In this document: positions 43,451 through 52,027 of the stretch, piece after piece
Layout: each line of letters opens with the position of its first letter
How positions within the stretch are numbered: the stretch's first letter is position 1
NCBI RefSeq assembly: GCF_900103655.1
Contig: NZ_FMXC01000012.1
Location: 1-55,200, forward strand
Length of the DNA: 55,200 nucleotides
Reading direction: 5' to 3'
From: Lactobacillus kefiranofaciens
GTDB taxonomy: Bacteria; Bacillota; Bacilli; Lactobacillales; Lactobacillaceae
Made by a program: the position numbers and the translations under genes
Notes under the pieces: model-generated
The model's input: the letters and a program-made list of their open reading frames with translations, nothing else
Database searches by the model: none
What the model was told of the DNA's origin: nothing

Positions 43451-44044
43451 GTGGTGATTTTTACGAAAAGAAAAACTGATCGACGCACGTTATATACTTT
43501 ACGTGTAATTAAAGATACTTTTTTAAAACTAATTAATCAAAAAAACTATTCTAAAATAACTGTCTCAGAACTCTGTCGCGAAGCTGAGATCACCCGATCT
43601 ACCTTTTATCTTCACTACAATACGATTACTGACGTCTTAAACGATGTCTTAGATGATGCTTTGCAATTATCAAAAAATACTGATTCAATTTCAGCAAGTA
43701 AGATCAACTTTTCTTTTGATTACTTAAAACAAAATGAATCAATGATCCCCGCTTGTCAAAGAATCGGTGATTCAGATAAGTATCAAAAATTATTAATGGA
43801 TCCCGATCTCAGTGAATACATCATTGGCAGAATTATGGCGCATGAACGCGATCATGTCATTCCGTCGATTATGAAAGAAACTGGACTTTCCAAAGAAGAT
43901 GCAGAAACTATCTTCCTTTATATTATTCATGGTTCATTTGCTGTTAATCGGGCTCATCATTTTATCAAAGATCAAAAATGGTCACATGATGTTGAATTGC
44001 TAAATAGGTTTACTGAAGCTGGCTATCATGAATTAAAAAAATAA
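43451..44044 (+). CDS. TetR/AcrR-family transcriptional regulator
   Basis: About 197 residues. N-terminal TetR helix-turn-helix: VIKDTFLKLINQKNYSKITV, SELCREAEITRSTFYLHY. The C-terminal ligand domain resembles the TetR_C_33/DhaS-like group (FLYIIHGSFAVNRAHHF). The start is uncertain: GTG 43451 or 43454 are the only standard codons in range, and AGGTGG overlaps them, so translation may begin a few codons downstream at a rare codon. It lies 30 bases after the Sir2-like gene and probably regulates that unit. Confidence 0.85.
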   Translation: MVIFTKRKTDRRTLYTLRVIKDTFLKLINQKNYSKITVSELCREAEITRSTFYLHYNTITDVLNDVLDDALQLSKNTDSISASKINFSFDYLKQNESMIPACQRIGDSDKYQKLLMDPDLSEYIIGRIMAHERDHVIPSIMKETGLSKEDAETIFLYIIHGSFAVNRAHHFIKDQKWSHDVELLNRFTEAGYHELKK

Positions 44045-44075
44045 AAGTTTGGAGTTAACGCTCCAAACTTTTTTC
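44045..44075. terminator. Bidirectional terminator after tetR
   Basis: AAGTTTGGAG-TTAACG-CTCCAAACTT (44045-44070), then TTTTTC; a perfect 10-base stem. Confidence 0.85.
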
Positions 44076-44461
44076 TATATCTTCTGTTCAACATCATGAA
44101 TCTTAACCACTAGTACCGCACGGATCCAATCAAATTGGGCTTTCATTTGATCAAAATATGCGCCTTCATTAACAAATTGACCACTACCATGAATGTGATA
44201 ACCGCGTCCCATTCCGGCAGTTCCCTGGTAATTATAAGAGCCAATCGCAATTGTCAGCTCATGCTTAGGATCTTTTTCAAAATCTTGTTCAATTGAATGC
44301 ATCCCCGCAGCAGGAATCAAAATCTTCTCATCAGCCACCACGTTAATATATTGTGACCAAGTATTAACTACACTGGCTGGATTACCATTAATTGATACAA
44401 TTGTTGCTGGTCCTTTGTCTTGTAAAACGTCTAAAAAATCTTCGTTCATTATTTTTGTCAT
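44075..44461 (-). CDS. FMN-binding protein, pyridoxamine 5'-phosphate oxidase-like family
   Basis: 128 residues, split beta-barrel fold. VNTWSQYINVVADEKILIPA and AGMHSIEQDFEKDP match the small FMN-binding proteins first known from Desulfovibrio; GTAGMGRGYHIHGSGQF completes the barrel. Probably a homodimeric flavin-binding protein of uncertain redox role. GGAGG precedes the ATG. It is monocistronic, between the tetR terminator and the ABC exporter pair. Confidence 0.83.
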   Translation of the reverse strand: MTKIMNEDFLDVLQDKGPATIVSINGNPASVVNTWSQYINVVADEKILIPAAGMHSIEQDFEKDPKHELTIAIGSYNYQGTAGMGRGYHIHGSGQFVNEGAYFDQMKAQFDWIRAVLVVKIHDVEQKI

Positions 44462-44513
44462 GATTTTTACCTCCTGATCCTTTCTCCTTCACTCCTAAGA
44501 GCTTACAAATCAT

Positions 44514-46097
44514 TTATTCTTTAGTCAAATGAATCTCACGATCAAATAACTGACGCATCCCTTCATTAAAGTTATGCGCAATAAAGACAATCGTTGTCTT
44601 GCTCTTAACCAATTTTTGCAAAATATTCATCGTCGCCTTTTGGTCAATTGCACTCGTACCCTCATCAATTAAAATGATGTCACTATCATGAATCTTGGCT
44701 CTGGCTAAAACAATCTTTTGTCTTTGTCCACCAGATATGCTCAAATCATCAAGATTCAGTCGCTCGTCTGCACCATCTTTAAATTTTGGCAAGTCCTGAC
44801 TGAAGTTTACTTCATCGACAACCTTTGACACTTGATCATTCAACTGGTTATTGAACATAGTAATATTTTCCTTAATTGTACCAGGGAATAAATTAGGGTC
44901 TTGAGGGATGCAACCTACTCGCGACATATCCGGATCAATAAGTTTTCCAGCTTTATTTAAAAATTCAATTTTGCCATGACTAGGTTTAAGGTTACCTAAA
45001 ATTAATTTAAATAAAGTCGACTTGCCGGCACCAGAATCCCCCGTAAGCAAAATCTTTTCGCCTGGCTTAACGGTTATATCAGGAAAGCTAAGGCTTTCAC
45101 CATTCGGAAACTTCAAAGCTAGATCCTTAGTTGAAAAAGCAACCGGTGCCTCCGTTTGTCCAGATTCTTCTGACTTAATAACCTTCGTATCTGCATCAAC
45201 TTGATTCATCAAGTCTTTGGAAGACTTCATGTAACTCAGAGCTTGGATATTTTGCTGCAACCCTATTGAAATATTTGCGGCAAAGTTTTGCACAGACATA
45301 ATAGCACCAAAAATGATCAAGTTTTTAGTAACGAAGAACGCTGTCAGTGATAGCAAAATTAGCTGACTCAACATGTTACAGATACCATTTAGAATAATCA
45401 TTTGCTGCTGAGCTGCGGTTTGTTTAACATGTGCCTGCTCAATTTTAGTCGACGCATGTTTATCTACCTCGAATAATTTAGCACCAGCAAAATATCTTCG
45501 TAATTCTTCCAAGCCTGAGAACCATTTTGCCAAAACGTCTAGATAGTATTTATTTTGGGCAGACACATTGTTCGTAGCTTGTTCCATCTTCTTTTGCACT
45601 ATTTTCGGTACAAAGTAAGAAATAGCATCAACTACTAGACTAAGCAAAAAAATCGACCAATTGATCGTCAGTAATGCCACTAGTGCTGTCACAAACATTG
45701 ACCCATAAAATAGAACGATTGGATACCAATCAAAATAATTATTGCGCACCATTTCCAAATCATTAGTCATCCGATTTTGAACAGCTGAAACTTTATGAGC
45801 TTGTCCATCCTTGAAGTAATGAGTGGTCAATTTATTACGCACCTTTTGATTGTATTCTTCTTCCTGCACCCGCATTACATATTGAATGTAGTAAATCATT
45901 CCTTGTGCAGCCAGATACAACACACCCATGAGGAGTGACGAAATAACAACCTTGAGCCAATTTTTATCCTTAATATAAGTCAACCAGTACATCTGCACAT
46001 AGCCTGCCCCAATTGCAGCCACTCCTGAAACAACCGACAGGAAATTAATATAAATAAAGCGCAGATAATTAGTCTTGATAAATCCCTTAAAACTCAT
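44514..46097 (-). CDS. ABC exporter half-transporter (permease + ATPase), partner 2
   Basis: 527 residues: six membrane helices (about 15-300) then an ATPase with Walker A GDSGAGKST, signature SISGGQRQKI and Walker B IILIDEGTSAID, including the catalytic Glu. A homologous gene of the same layout overlaps its start by four bases, so the two should form a heterodimeric exporter. No peptidase domain is present. Substrate unknown; a peptide, bacteriocin or lipid is typical. The terminator side lies next to the FMN-binding gene. Confidence 0.88.
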   Translation of the reverse strand: MSFKGFIKTNYLRFIYINFLSVVSGVAAIGAGYVQMYWLTYIKDKNWLKVVISSLLMGVLYLAAQGMIYYIQYVMRVQEEEYNQKVRNKLTTHYFKDGQAHKVSAVQNRMTNDLEMVRNNYFDWYPIVLFYGSMFVTALVALLTINWSIFLLSLVVDAISYFVPKIVQKKMEQATNNVSAQNKYYLDVLAKWFSGLEELRRYFAGAKLFEVDKHASTKIEQAHVKQTAAQQQMIILNGICNMLSQLILLSLTAFFVTKNLIIFGAIMSVQNFAANISIGLQQNIQALSYMKSSKDLMNQVDADTKVIKSEESGQTEAPVAFSTKDLALKFPNGESLSFPDITVKPGEKILLTGDSGAGKSTLFKLILGNLKPSHGKIEFLNKAGKLIDPDMSRVGCIPQDPNLFPGTIKENITMFNNQLNDQVSKVVDEVNFSQDLPKFKDGADERLNLDDLSISGGQRQKIVLARAKIHDSDIILIDEGTSAIDQKATMNILQKLVKSKTTIVFIAHNFNEGMRQLFDREIHLTKE

Positions 46098-47689
46098 TCA
46101 TCTTCACCTTCATTCGTCAACTTAATCTGACGATCAAACATTGAGATTAATTCATTAGAATAGTTGTGTGCAATCATGATAACTGTGGACTTAGTCTTTA
46201 ACAAGTTTTGCAATACCTTTTTAGTCCCTTCACTATCAATTGCGCTAGTTCCTTCATCAATGAATAACCAAGGCTTATGATGAATTAGTGCTCTTGCTAA
46301 AATTATCTTTTGCCGTTGTCCACCTGATAAATTTCCTTTATCTAGGTCAACTTGACTATTAAGTCCATCAGGCATTCTTTGCACATCATTTTTTAAATCT
46401 ACTTTGTTTAATACATCAGGAACCTGCTTAGCTAACGAGTTGTCAAACATCGTGACGTTTTCATTAATCGTATCAGGGAATAAAGTATTATCTTGCGCAA
46501 TATAGCCCAATTCATCACGATTAAGAGTTAAGCTATTGCCGTTTTTATCCAAGAAGTTAATCTCGCCTTGGGTTGGCTTAAGCTTACCTAAAACCAATTT
46601 AAATAAAGTTGATTTACCTGTTCCACTATCACCAGTGAGAAGAATTTTCTCACCTTGCTTAATGTCAAAATCAGGATAAGAAATTTGTTCGCCGTTCTTA
46701 AACTTCAGGGCTAAGTTTTTAACTTCTACCTTAGCTAACTTTTCTGTAACATGTTGATCTGATGCAATTTCTACTGGAGCTTGCAAGTTAGCAATTTCTT
46801 TATTCAAACCTTTCGTGGATTTAATTGAATTCCATTCGGTTACAAACAGTGAAACACCATTCATGACACTAGAACTAAATTGAATGGTAGTAATTACTGC
46901 ACCAAAAACAATTTGGCCGTGAAAATATAAGTAAGCACATAAGATCATCAACATAATTTGACCAGCGATATTAACTACGAAAGTAATCATATCGGCAATG
47001 GCAATGGTTGCACCTTGATGAATCGCAGCCCTTTTGTATTGCTTTGCACTTTGATTAATTGAACTGCTAAAAATACCAAAACTGGCATATCTTCTTAATT
47101 CATCTAATCCGCTCATCCACTTAGCTAGAGTATCTAAGAACTTCTCGTTCTTTTTAGTAACAGTCACAGTAGCAGAAGAAGTCATCTTTTCGAAGGTCTT
47201 AGGCAAAAACAATGAAATGACAGTTAAAATCAAGGTCATTACTACTAAAAGCCAGTTAAATGAAAACAAGATGCCAATTGAGAATACAACTACTAATAAA
47301 TACATGAAGCCATCTTTGATTGGTTTGAGATATTTATTAGTTAACTGATCAAGGTTGGCAACCATTTCATTTTGTACTTTCGCAGGCTGATCAATTTCGT
47401 TATTAAAAAAGTAGCGACTAATTTTGCCACGAATTTGATGTAAATAAGATTGAGTTTGCTTCCCGTATAAATAATCAGAGCCAGTTACCAGGGCTAGTCT
47501 TACAAGGTCGCATCCCCTCGATAAACTTAAAAATATAATAAAACTAACTAAATCCATTTTCTTCAAGTTATTAAAGGCTGGTGTCATCAAATATTGCGAA
47601 CCTGAATCAAGAACCATGCCAATAACAACCATGAGAAAGATTAAAATGAATCGTCCTTTATTGCTGTTAAAGATTCCCTTAATGTTCAT
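46094..47689 (-). CDS. ABC exporter half-transporter (permease + ATPase), partner 1
   Basis: 531 residues, same architecture as its overlapping partner: membrane domain, then Walker A GDSGTGKST, signature NLSGGQRQKI and Walker B LFIDEGTSAID. Both nucleotide sites look complete, unlike exporters with one degenerate site. Both share the unusual FKNGE/FPNGE-(Q/S) loop before the ATPase strand. ATG 47689 follows TTGGAGATGAG. A 21-base-spaced direct repeat lies upstream of its promoter, suggesting control by a LytTR-type response regulator. Confidence 0.88.
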   Translation of the reverse strand: MNIKGIFNSNKGRFILIFLMVVIGMVLDSGSQYLMTPAFNNLKKMDLVSFIIFLSLSRGCDLVRLALVTGSDYLYGKQTQSYLHQIRGKISRYFFNNEIDQPAKVQNEMVANLDQLTNKYLKPIKDGFMYLLVVVFSIGILFSFNWLLVVMTLILTVISLFLPKTFEKMTSSATVTVTKKNEKFLDTLAKWMSGLDELRRYASFGIFSSSINQSAKQYKRAAIHQGATIAIADMITFVVNIAGQIMLMILCAYLYFHGQIVFGAVITTIQFSSSVMNGVSLFVTEWNSIKSTKGLNKEIANLQAPVEIASDQHVTEKLAKVEVKNLALKFKNGEQISYPDFDIKQGEKILLTGDSGTGKSTLFKLVLGKLKPTQGEINFLDKNGNSLTLNRDELGYIAQDNTLFPDTINENVTMFDNSLAKQVPDVLNKVDLKNDVQRMPDGLNSQVDLDKGNLSGGQRQKIILARALIHHKPWLFIDEGTSAIDSEGTKKVLQNLLKTKSTVIMIAHNYSNELISMFDRQIKLTNEGEDE

Positions 47690-47764
47690 ATACTCATCTC
47701 CAAGCAGATTAAAATATTAAATTAAATTAATTTTATTTATATTTAATATTAAACTACTTTTTTT

Positions 47765-47814
47765 AATATACAACCCATTTTTGTTTAGTGGTCAAAAAAT
47801 TATATTAAGTGGTC
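47765..47814 (-). promoter_or_regulatory. Direct repeat (LytTR-like box) and -10 of the ABC exporter operon
   Basis: Minus strand GACCACTTAA (47805-47814) and GACCACTAAA (47784-47793) repeat with a 21-base period, followed 13 bases later by -10 TATATT (47765-47770). Two similar 9-10 base direct repeats two helical turns apart just upstream of a promoter are the hallmark of LytTR (AgrA/PlnC-type) sites. No such regulator gene is in the window. Confidence 0.5.
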
Positions 47815-47831
47815 GTTTATTCTGAGCATTA

Positions 47832-47862
47832 AAAAGAAGCTAGCTTTTGACTAGCTTCCTTA
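47832..47862 (-). terminator. Hairpin terminator after the MFS fragment
   Basis: GAAGCTAG-CTTTTGA-CTAGCTTC (47836-47858), with T/A-rich flanks on both sides. Confidence 0.65.
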
Positions 47863-47873
47863 TCTTATATATC

Positions 47874-47999
47874 TTATTTTTTCAAAGCTGTAGTTTGTGC
47901 TTTTTCTAGAATGTTATTAGATGGTATAGCCAAAATGTAGAACTGATCACCCAATCCAGATACTGCATAACCCAGAAGTAATTTGTTTTTCTGTTCCAT
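47874..47999 (-). pseudogene. MFS transporter N-terminal fragment
   Basis: 41 codons from ATG 47999 behind AAGGA. The first 21 residues (MEQKNKLLLGYAVSGLGDQF) look like the start of helix 1 of an MFS permease. After FYILAIPS the sequence becomes hydrophilic (NNILEKAQTTALKK) and stops, so the rest of the gene is deleted and the tail may come from the far side of the deletion. The start signals and a terminator are still intact. Confidence 0.6.
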
Positions 48000-48134
48000 T
48001 TGTCTGTTCCTTAACCAAACTTGTAGATTTTGTCAGATATTTTAAAACTGAATTACTTCGAGGCAATTATAACATCAACTTTCTGTAAAAAGATCATCAT
48101 TCACGACATGACTAATATAAAATCTTTTTAGTTA

Positions 48135-48891
48135 TCAGTATAAAGATAAAGTTCCGTTTTTCTTTACATATCTATCTGTTAAGTTAAAAACAAGAAGTCC
48201 AATTAGCAACCATAAAACTGCATTAAACAATGAACCACCCAAATAAAAAGCAATATTATACGTTCTATTGTTAATAGCTAATCTCATCCAGCTAACCATT
48301 GGACAAATTGGTAAAAAACAGGAAAGATACTTAGTAATGCCATTATAATTTTCAAAATTAATTAACAAGACACCCAAATAAATATACTGAAAAATTATTA
48401 ATGTACTTCCTATTCTTTTAAAGCGTAGTACTAAACTAACTATTAGATACCCTAATCCTACAGTTACAACAAGCGCTAATAAAAATGGAATAACCATCAC
48501 TGCCGGAAATTTTATCCAATGATTAGTAAAAAACATAACTAATATCAAAATCAAAATTGCTTGTACAAATGACATAAGCATATTGACAATACTTTTGTTT
48601 AAAAATAGCCTTTTAGTTGAAATTGGCATTAGATATTGTTGCTCTAAAATACCACTTTTCGCATTATTCATTACGGTGGTTCCCATTAGTATTTTGAATC
48701 AGACTCCATAAAACATAGCCAACTACTAATGCATTTAATGACTTACCTAGTACACCTCCACCTACAAGGCTTCCTCCCCAAAAAATAGCCATAAACATTA
48801 GAATCAATAAGAAGAAGTCAGAAATGTAATTAAAAGCGTATCTTTTATATAAATAAAACTGTCGCCAAAGTTCTGCTTTAAAACTAGTCAT
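48135..48891 (-). pseudogene. ABC-2 type permease, one-base frameshift
   Basis: About 250 codons. Part 1 from ATG 48891 (MTSFKAELWRQFYLYKRYAF) ends WSLIQNTNGNHRNE-stop. Part 2 continues MGTTVMNNAKSGILEQQYLM to 48135. Removing one A from ACTAATG near 48686 restores WSLIQNTMGTTVMNNAKSGI. Six membrane helices would result, typical of drug/lipid ABC-2 permeases. The start overlaps the end of the ATPase gene by one base, so this was an ATPase-permease operon now without a working permease. Confidence 0.85.
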
Positions 48892-49817
48892 TATTCTTTC
48901 CTCCTTACATAATACTTAAATATCTCATCTAAGCCTCTGGTTACGTTTTTTACTTTAACCACAGGTAATTCACTCAAGATTTTAAGCATCTCAGATAATT
49001 TCGTTTTTTCTCCATTGCTGATGCGATATACTTTATTCGTTTCTTCCAAATCTTCACAATGAGTTAGTAACTTCTCTGTTTCCTTAGCAGTAAGAGTTCT
49101 AGAAAAAGAAACTTCAAAAACAGTTCTCTTATTTAATCTTTCCAAACTATCTTTTACGTTATCTGAAAAGACAAGTTTTCCCTGCTTAATTAGCAATATT
49201 TTGTTAGCTACTTCCTGTGCAAAGTCCAGTTGATGAGTCGTAATCAAAATTCCTACTCCGCTTTTAGATAATACTCTTAAGCTTTTAATCATCGTTTGTG
49301 TCGCATTAATGTCCAAGCCTAAAGTTGGTTCATCTAAAATTAAAAGTTTTGGTTTTGCAATCATAGCACAACAGATCCCAACAATTTGTTGCATACCGCG
49401 ACTTAACATAGTAATCGAGGTATGCTTTTTATCTAGTAAGTCAAAGGTCTTTAGTAAGTCTTCCCCTCTTTTTTTGGCTTCTTCTCTGGTAAGTCCACGC
49501 TGACTACCCCAATAAACAAAATTTTCCATTGGAGATAAAGCCCAAAACATGTTTCTAGATCCTTCCAGTAAAACTCCCGTATTTTTTAGAAGAAGCAAAT
49601 TATTACGAGTAACATCTTTTCCGTCAAAAAATACGCTTCCGTCATCAGGACTTACTAGATTAAGAATCATTTTTAAGGTTGTCGTTTTTCCCGCACCATT
49701 CGGTCCAAGAAAAGCAACAATATCACCAGCATCTAATTCAAAAGAAACATCGCAAACGGCTTTTTTATTTGTTTTTCGATATGTTTTTGAAATATGGTTT
49801 ACGGACAATAAATTCAT
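48891..49817 (-). CDS. ABC transporter ATPase (DrrA/YhaQ-like)
   Basis: 308 residues. Walker A GPNGAGKTT, Q-loop region LLEGSRNMFWALSPMENF, signature MLSRGMQQIVG (SRGM in place of SGGQ, common in this subgroup) and Walker B LLILDEPTLGLD. The C-terminal 90 residues form the usual accessory domain. GGAGGAGG precedes the ATG. Its partner permease is frameshifted, so export is probably lost unless it pairs with another permease. Confidence 0.88.
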   Translation of the reverse strand: MNLLSVNHISKTYRKTNKKAVCDVSFELDAGDIVAFLGPNGAGKTTTLKMILNLVSPDDGSVFFDGKDVTRNNLLLLKNTGVLLEGSRNMFWALSPMENFVYWGSQRGLTREEAKKRGEDLLKTFDLLDKKHTSITMLSRGMQQIVGICCAMIAKPKLLILDEPTLGLDINATQTMIKSLRVLSKSGVGILITTHQLDFAQEVANKILLIKQGKLVFSDNVKDSLERLNKRTVFEVSFSRTLTAKETEKLLTHCEDLEETNKVYRISNGEKTKLSEMLKILSELPVVKVKNVTRGLDEIFKYYVRRKE

Positions 49818-50216
49818 AATTTACCTCCTCCTTGCAACTCCCAAGTAATACTTTTTATCTAAGACTTTATTTAAATAATACGCTGCTTTTTTCATTTATC
49901 AATCATTTTTATGGATTTTATTTAATTATTTTTATATAAGTGAGATCAAGACTTTATCTTGTTACCCATATATTATTGATATTAATTAGGCAGAAGTAGA
50001 TACTCTGATTAAAAATTAATGGCTTTATAATTTTAATATCTTTTTAAATAGCTTCTTAAATACTTTTGCAAATTGGGGGGAAGATATTCTCTAGCTCTTA
50101 CTAAACCATCTCTTTTGCTATACTATGCATTCTCAAAATGTTGGATCAAAAATTGACAAATTCATGGTCTGATCCTTTCATTCTCAACAACTATTCGATA
50201 ATTTAGACATAGTAAA
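49818..50216. other. Non-coding, AT-rich stretch
   Basis: No supported gene. The right part (50041-50200) contains a short leftward open stretch of 29 codons ending YLPPNLQKYLRSYLKRY, without a start codon. It may be a gene or transposase remnant but is too short to name. The left part presumably holds the promoter of the ABC ATPase gene. Confidence 0.4.
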
Positions 50217-50245
50217 AGCCGTAAAAGTTGCTAACTTTTACGGCT
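50213..50245 (-). terminator. Strong intrinsic terminator
   Basis: A 13-base perfect stem, AGCCGTAAAAGTT / AACTTTTACGGCT (50217-50229 with 50233-50245), with only a 3-base loop. TTTTAC follows on the minus strand. Confidence 0.8.
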
Positions 50246-50274
50246 CACTACATTTTACAGCGGTCTATTTTTTA

Positions 50275-50463
50275 TCAATTATTTTTCCTATGCTTGCGAC
50301 TTTGTACAATGATGACAATACCCCAAGCAATCATTACTATGGTATAAATTATCATGAATACTTTTCCGGCAACAGCATTAGTATGTCAGAAGAACATTAA
50401 TAATGCCCAAATTAAGAATGCTACGGCCCAAACAATTCTATAGAGTCTTGATTTTTCTCTCAT
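50275..50463 (-). pseudogene. Small two-helix membrane protein with internal TGA
   Basis: 63 codons in one frame: ATG 50463 (MREKSRLYRIVWAVAFLIWA), TGA at 50386-50388 (codon 26, probably from TGG after LLMFF), then HTNAVAGKVFMIIYTIVMIA and the basic end QSRKHRKNN. Two membrane helices with a short outside loop. The only lesion is one base. It is divergent from the membrane protein at 50588 across a G/C-tract inverted repeat. Confidence 0.65.
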
Positions 50464-50510
50464 TTTAACTTACGCTCCCTGCTATGTACTTCTTTGTTTT
50501 CTATCTTTAA

Positions 50511-50581
50511 TTTACCCCCCCATGTAAGCATTTACAAATGATACGTACTTTTAAGTTGTATTTCTCTTAAGGGGGGGTAAA
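50511..50581. repeat. Inverted repeat of seven C / seven G in a divergent promoter region
   Basis: TTTACCCCCCC (50511-50521) and GGGGGGGTAAA (50571-50581) are exact complements 49 bases apart, symmetrically placed between two divergent genes. In an AT-rich genome such tracts are striking. They could be paired operator half-sites, overlap the G-rich ribosome site of the rightward gene, or fold as a long hairpin. Confidence 0.75.
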
Positions 50582-50587
50582 CTTAAA

Positions 50588-51241
50588 GTGACAAAGGATT
50601 TAACTAGTGTTGAAAGTGTGCATATCATGAAAGACGCTGTCAATGAAATAAATATTATTTCCCCTAGTTTTTTACCTGCCCAAAAGCAAACGATAGGAAA
50701 CAAGCCACATGTCTTAAGTTTAATTTTCGGAACTATTTTTGTTGTTCTTTTAGCATTATTTGTAACTGGATTTAGCTATCAGCCATGGTGGATTTTCGCC
50801 ATTGTCTTACTTTTAGGACTTGGCATTACATTTCCAGCATGTTTTAGTCAGTATTGGTCAATTGATCAAAAACAATTAACGATTACTTCATACAGCAATA
50901 ACGACTTTAAGAAGTTAGCCCAATTATTTAATCTGACCAGTAAAGATCAAACCATAATTAATCTCGCTAATATCCAAGAAGCCTCTATTGTTTACCGTAA
51001 AATCATCCGTCTTAGTCCTTTTAATTTTAATCCGGATCACTTATTGTTAGGAATCACCACTCAAGATGGTAAGAAAATTGATCTAGATTTAGGCAATATT
51101 GATTATCAAGGACTGGCAACAATTGTGTTTTATCTTAGTGAAGCCGGATCAAAAGTCATTGATCAACAAGAAATTCTTCGATTGCTGTCCGAGAATCAAA
51201 ATCTATTTAAACATTTTCATAAGAAATGGGCATATAAATAA
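50588..51241 (+). CDS. Membrane protein with two N-terminal helices and a cytoplasmic domain
   Basis: 217 residues if started at GTG 50588, which has AAGGGGGGG upstream; ATG at 50627 (MKDAVNEIN) is an alternative. Two adjacent hydrophobic segments (about 47-66 and 70-88) precede a soluble domain with alternating strands (QYWSIDQKQLTITSYS, LLLGITTQDGKKIDLDLGNI) that resembles bacterial PH-like domains, but I do not recognise it firmly. Function unknown. It faces a broken small membrane protein across the inverted repeat. Confidence 0.65.
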   Translation: MTKDLTSVESVHIMKDAVNEINIISPSFLPAQKQTIGNKPHVLSLIFGTIFVVLLALFVTGFSYQPWWIFAIVLLLGLGITFPACFSQYWSIDQKQLTITSYSNNDFKKLAQLFNLTSKDQTIINLANIQEASIVYRKIIRLSPFNFNPDHLLLGITTQDGKKIDLDLGNIDYQGLATIVFYLSEAGSKVIDQQEILRLLSENQNLFKHFHKKWAYK

Positions 51242-51250
51242 TACATGCGA

Positions 51251-51285
51251 AAAGGCTACCCCATCGAGGTAACCTTATTTTTATT
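51251..51285. terminator. Bidirectional terminator
   Basis: AAGGCTACC (51252-51260) pairs with GGTAACCTT (51268-51276) with one mismatch, then ATTTTTATTTTT; it lies between convergent genes. Confidence 0.6.
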
Positions 51286-51880
51286 TTTCAGCAATATAAT
51301 CCTCTAAATCTCCAAGCTTATCTATTTTAAAGGTAAAGGCATCCATCCCGACTTCTTGGGCCGCCCGAGTATTAGCAGACAGATCATCAATAAATAAACA
51401 TTCTTCGGGCTTTAAGAAATAACGGCTGAGCAATACTTGATAAATTCTTGGATCGGGTTTCACCAATTTTTCTTGTGCAGAAAATACATAGCCGTCAAAA
51501 TAATCACCCATTTCAGAATCCTTAACGAAATTAGCAAATCGCATCCCCGTATTAGACAAACCATAAATATGGTAGCCATCTTTACGCAAATCTGAAATAT
51601 AATGAAAAACAGGTTCATAGAAATCTACATTCCCTGGCCAGGTGGTCATGATTTGCTTAACTTTATGCTGTAATTTCTGTGGCACACGACTAAGAAATAT
51701 CTCTGTTGCCTCGTCCTCGGTAATTTTTCCAGCATCAATCTCCAGCCACTCTTTTGATTGAAAAATATTCTTTAATAATAATTGATGTTCTTCTGGCGTT
51801 AATTGATAATGATTCAAAATCTCATTAGGATCATAATTCATAATCACATTGCCAAAATCAAAAATTATATTTTTAAGCAT
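51281..51880 (-). CDS. HAD-superfamily phosphatase (YihX-like)
   Basis: 199 residues, HAD subfamily IA. Motif I FDFGNVI keeps the nucleophile Asp; the position two residues on is Gly, as in YihX-like glucose-1-phosphate phosphatases. Motif II GLSNT, Lys in LVKPDPRIY (motif III) and FIDDLSAN (motif IV) are intact, and an alpha-helical cap lies at about 15-85. Substrate not deducible beyond small phosphorylated sugars or nucleotides. Confidence 0.86.
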   Translation of the reverse strand: MLKNIIFDFGNVIMNYDPNEILNHYQLTPEEHQLLLKNIFQSKEWLEIDAGKITEDEATEIFLSRVPQKLQHKVKQIMTTWPGNVDFYEPVFHYISDLRKDGYHIYGLSNTGMRFANFVKDSEMGDYFDGYVFSAQEKLVKPDPRIYQVLLSRYFLKPEECLFIDDLSANTRAAQEVGMDAFTFKIDKLGDLEDYIAEK

Positions 51881-51961
51881 GTTTGTCTCTTTTCCTTAAT
51901 TACTTTATGACTCGATTTGTGTGAACACATTACTATGATCATTATAATCAAAGCAACATAT

Positions 51962-51990
51962 TTAAACTACTTTCATTGATTTGTTATACT
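51962..51990 (+). promoter_or_regulatory. Promoter of tpx
   Basis: -35-like TTAAAC (51962-51967), a 17-base spacer and extended -10 TGTTATACT with TATACT at 51985-51990. Confidence 0.5.
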
Positions 51991-52027
51991 AAATTTAGTC
52001 TATTAATTTCCAGAAAAGGTGAATCAA

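Noticed and set aside
50041-50200. Transposase or regulator remnant ending KYLRSYLKRY
   Set aside because: Only 29 codons are open, without a start, and I cannot match it to a family.
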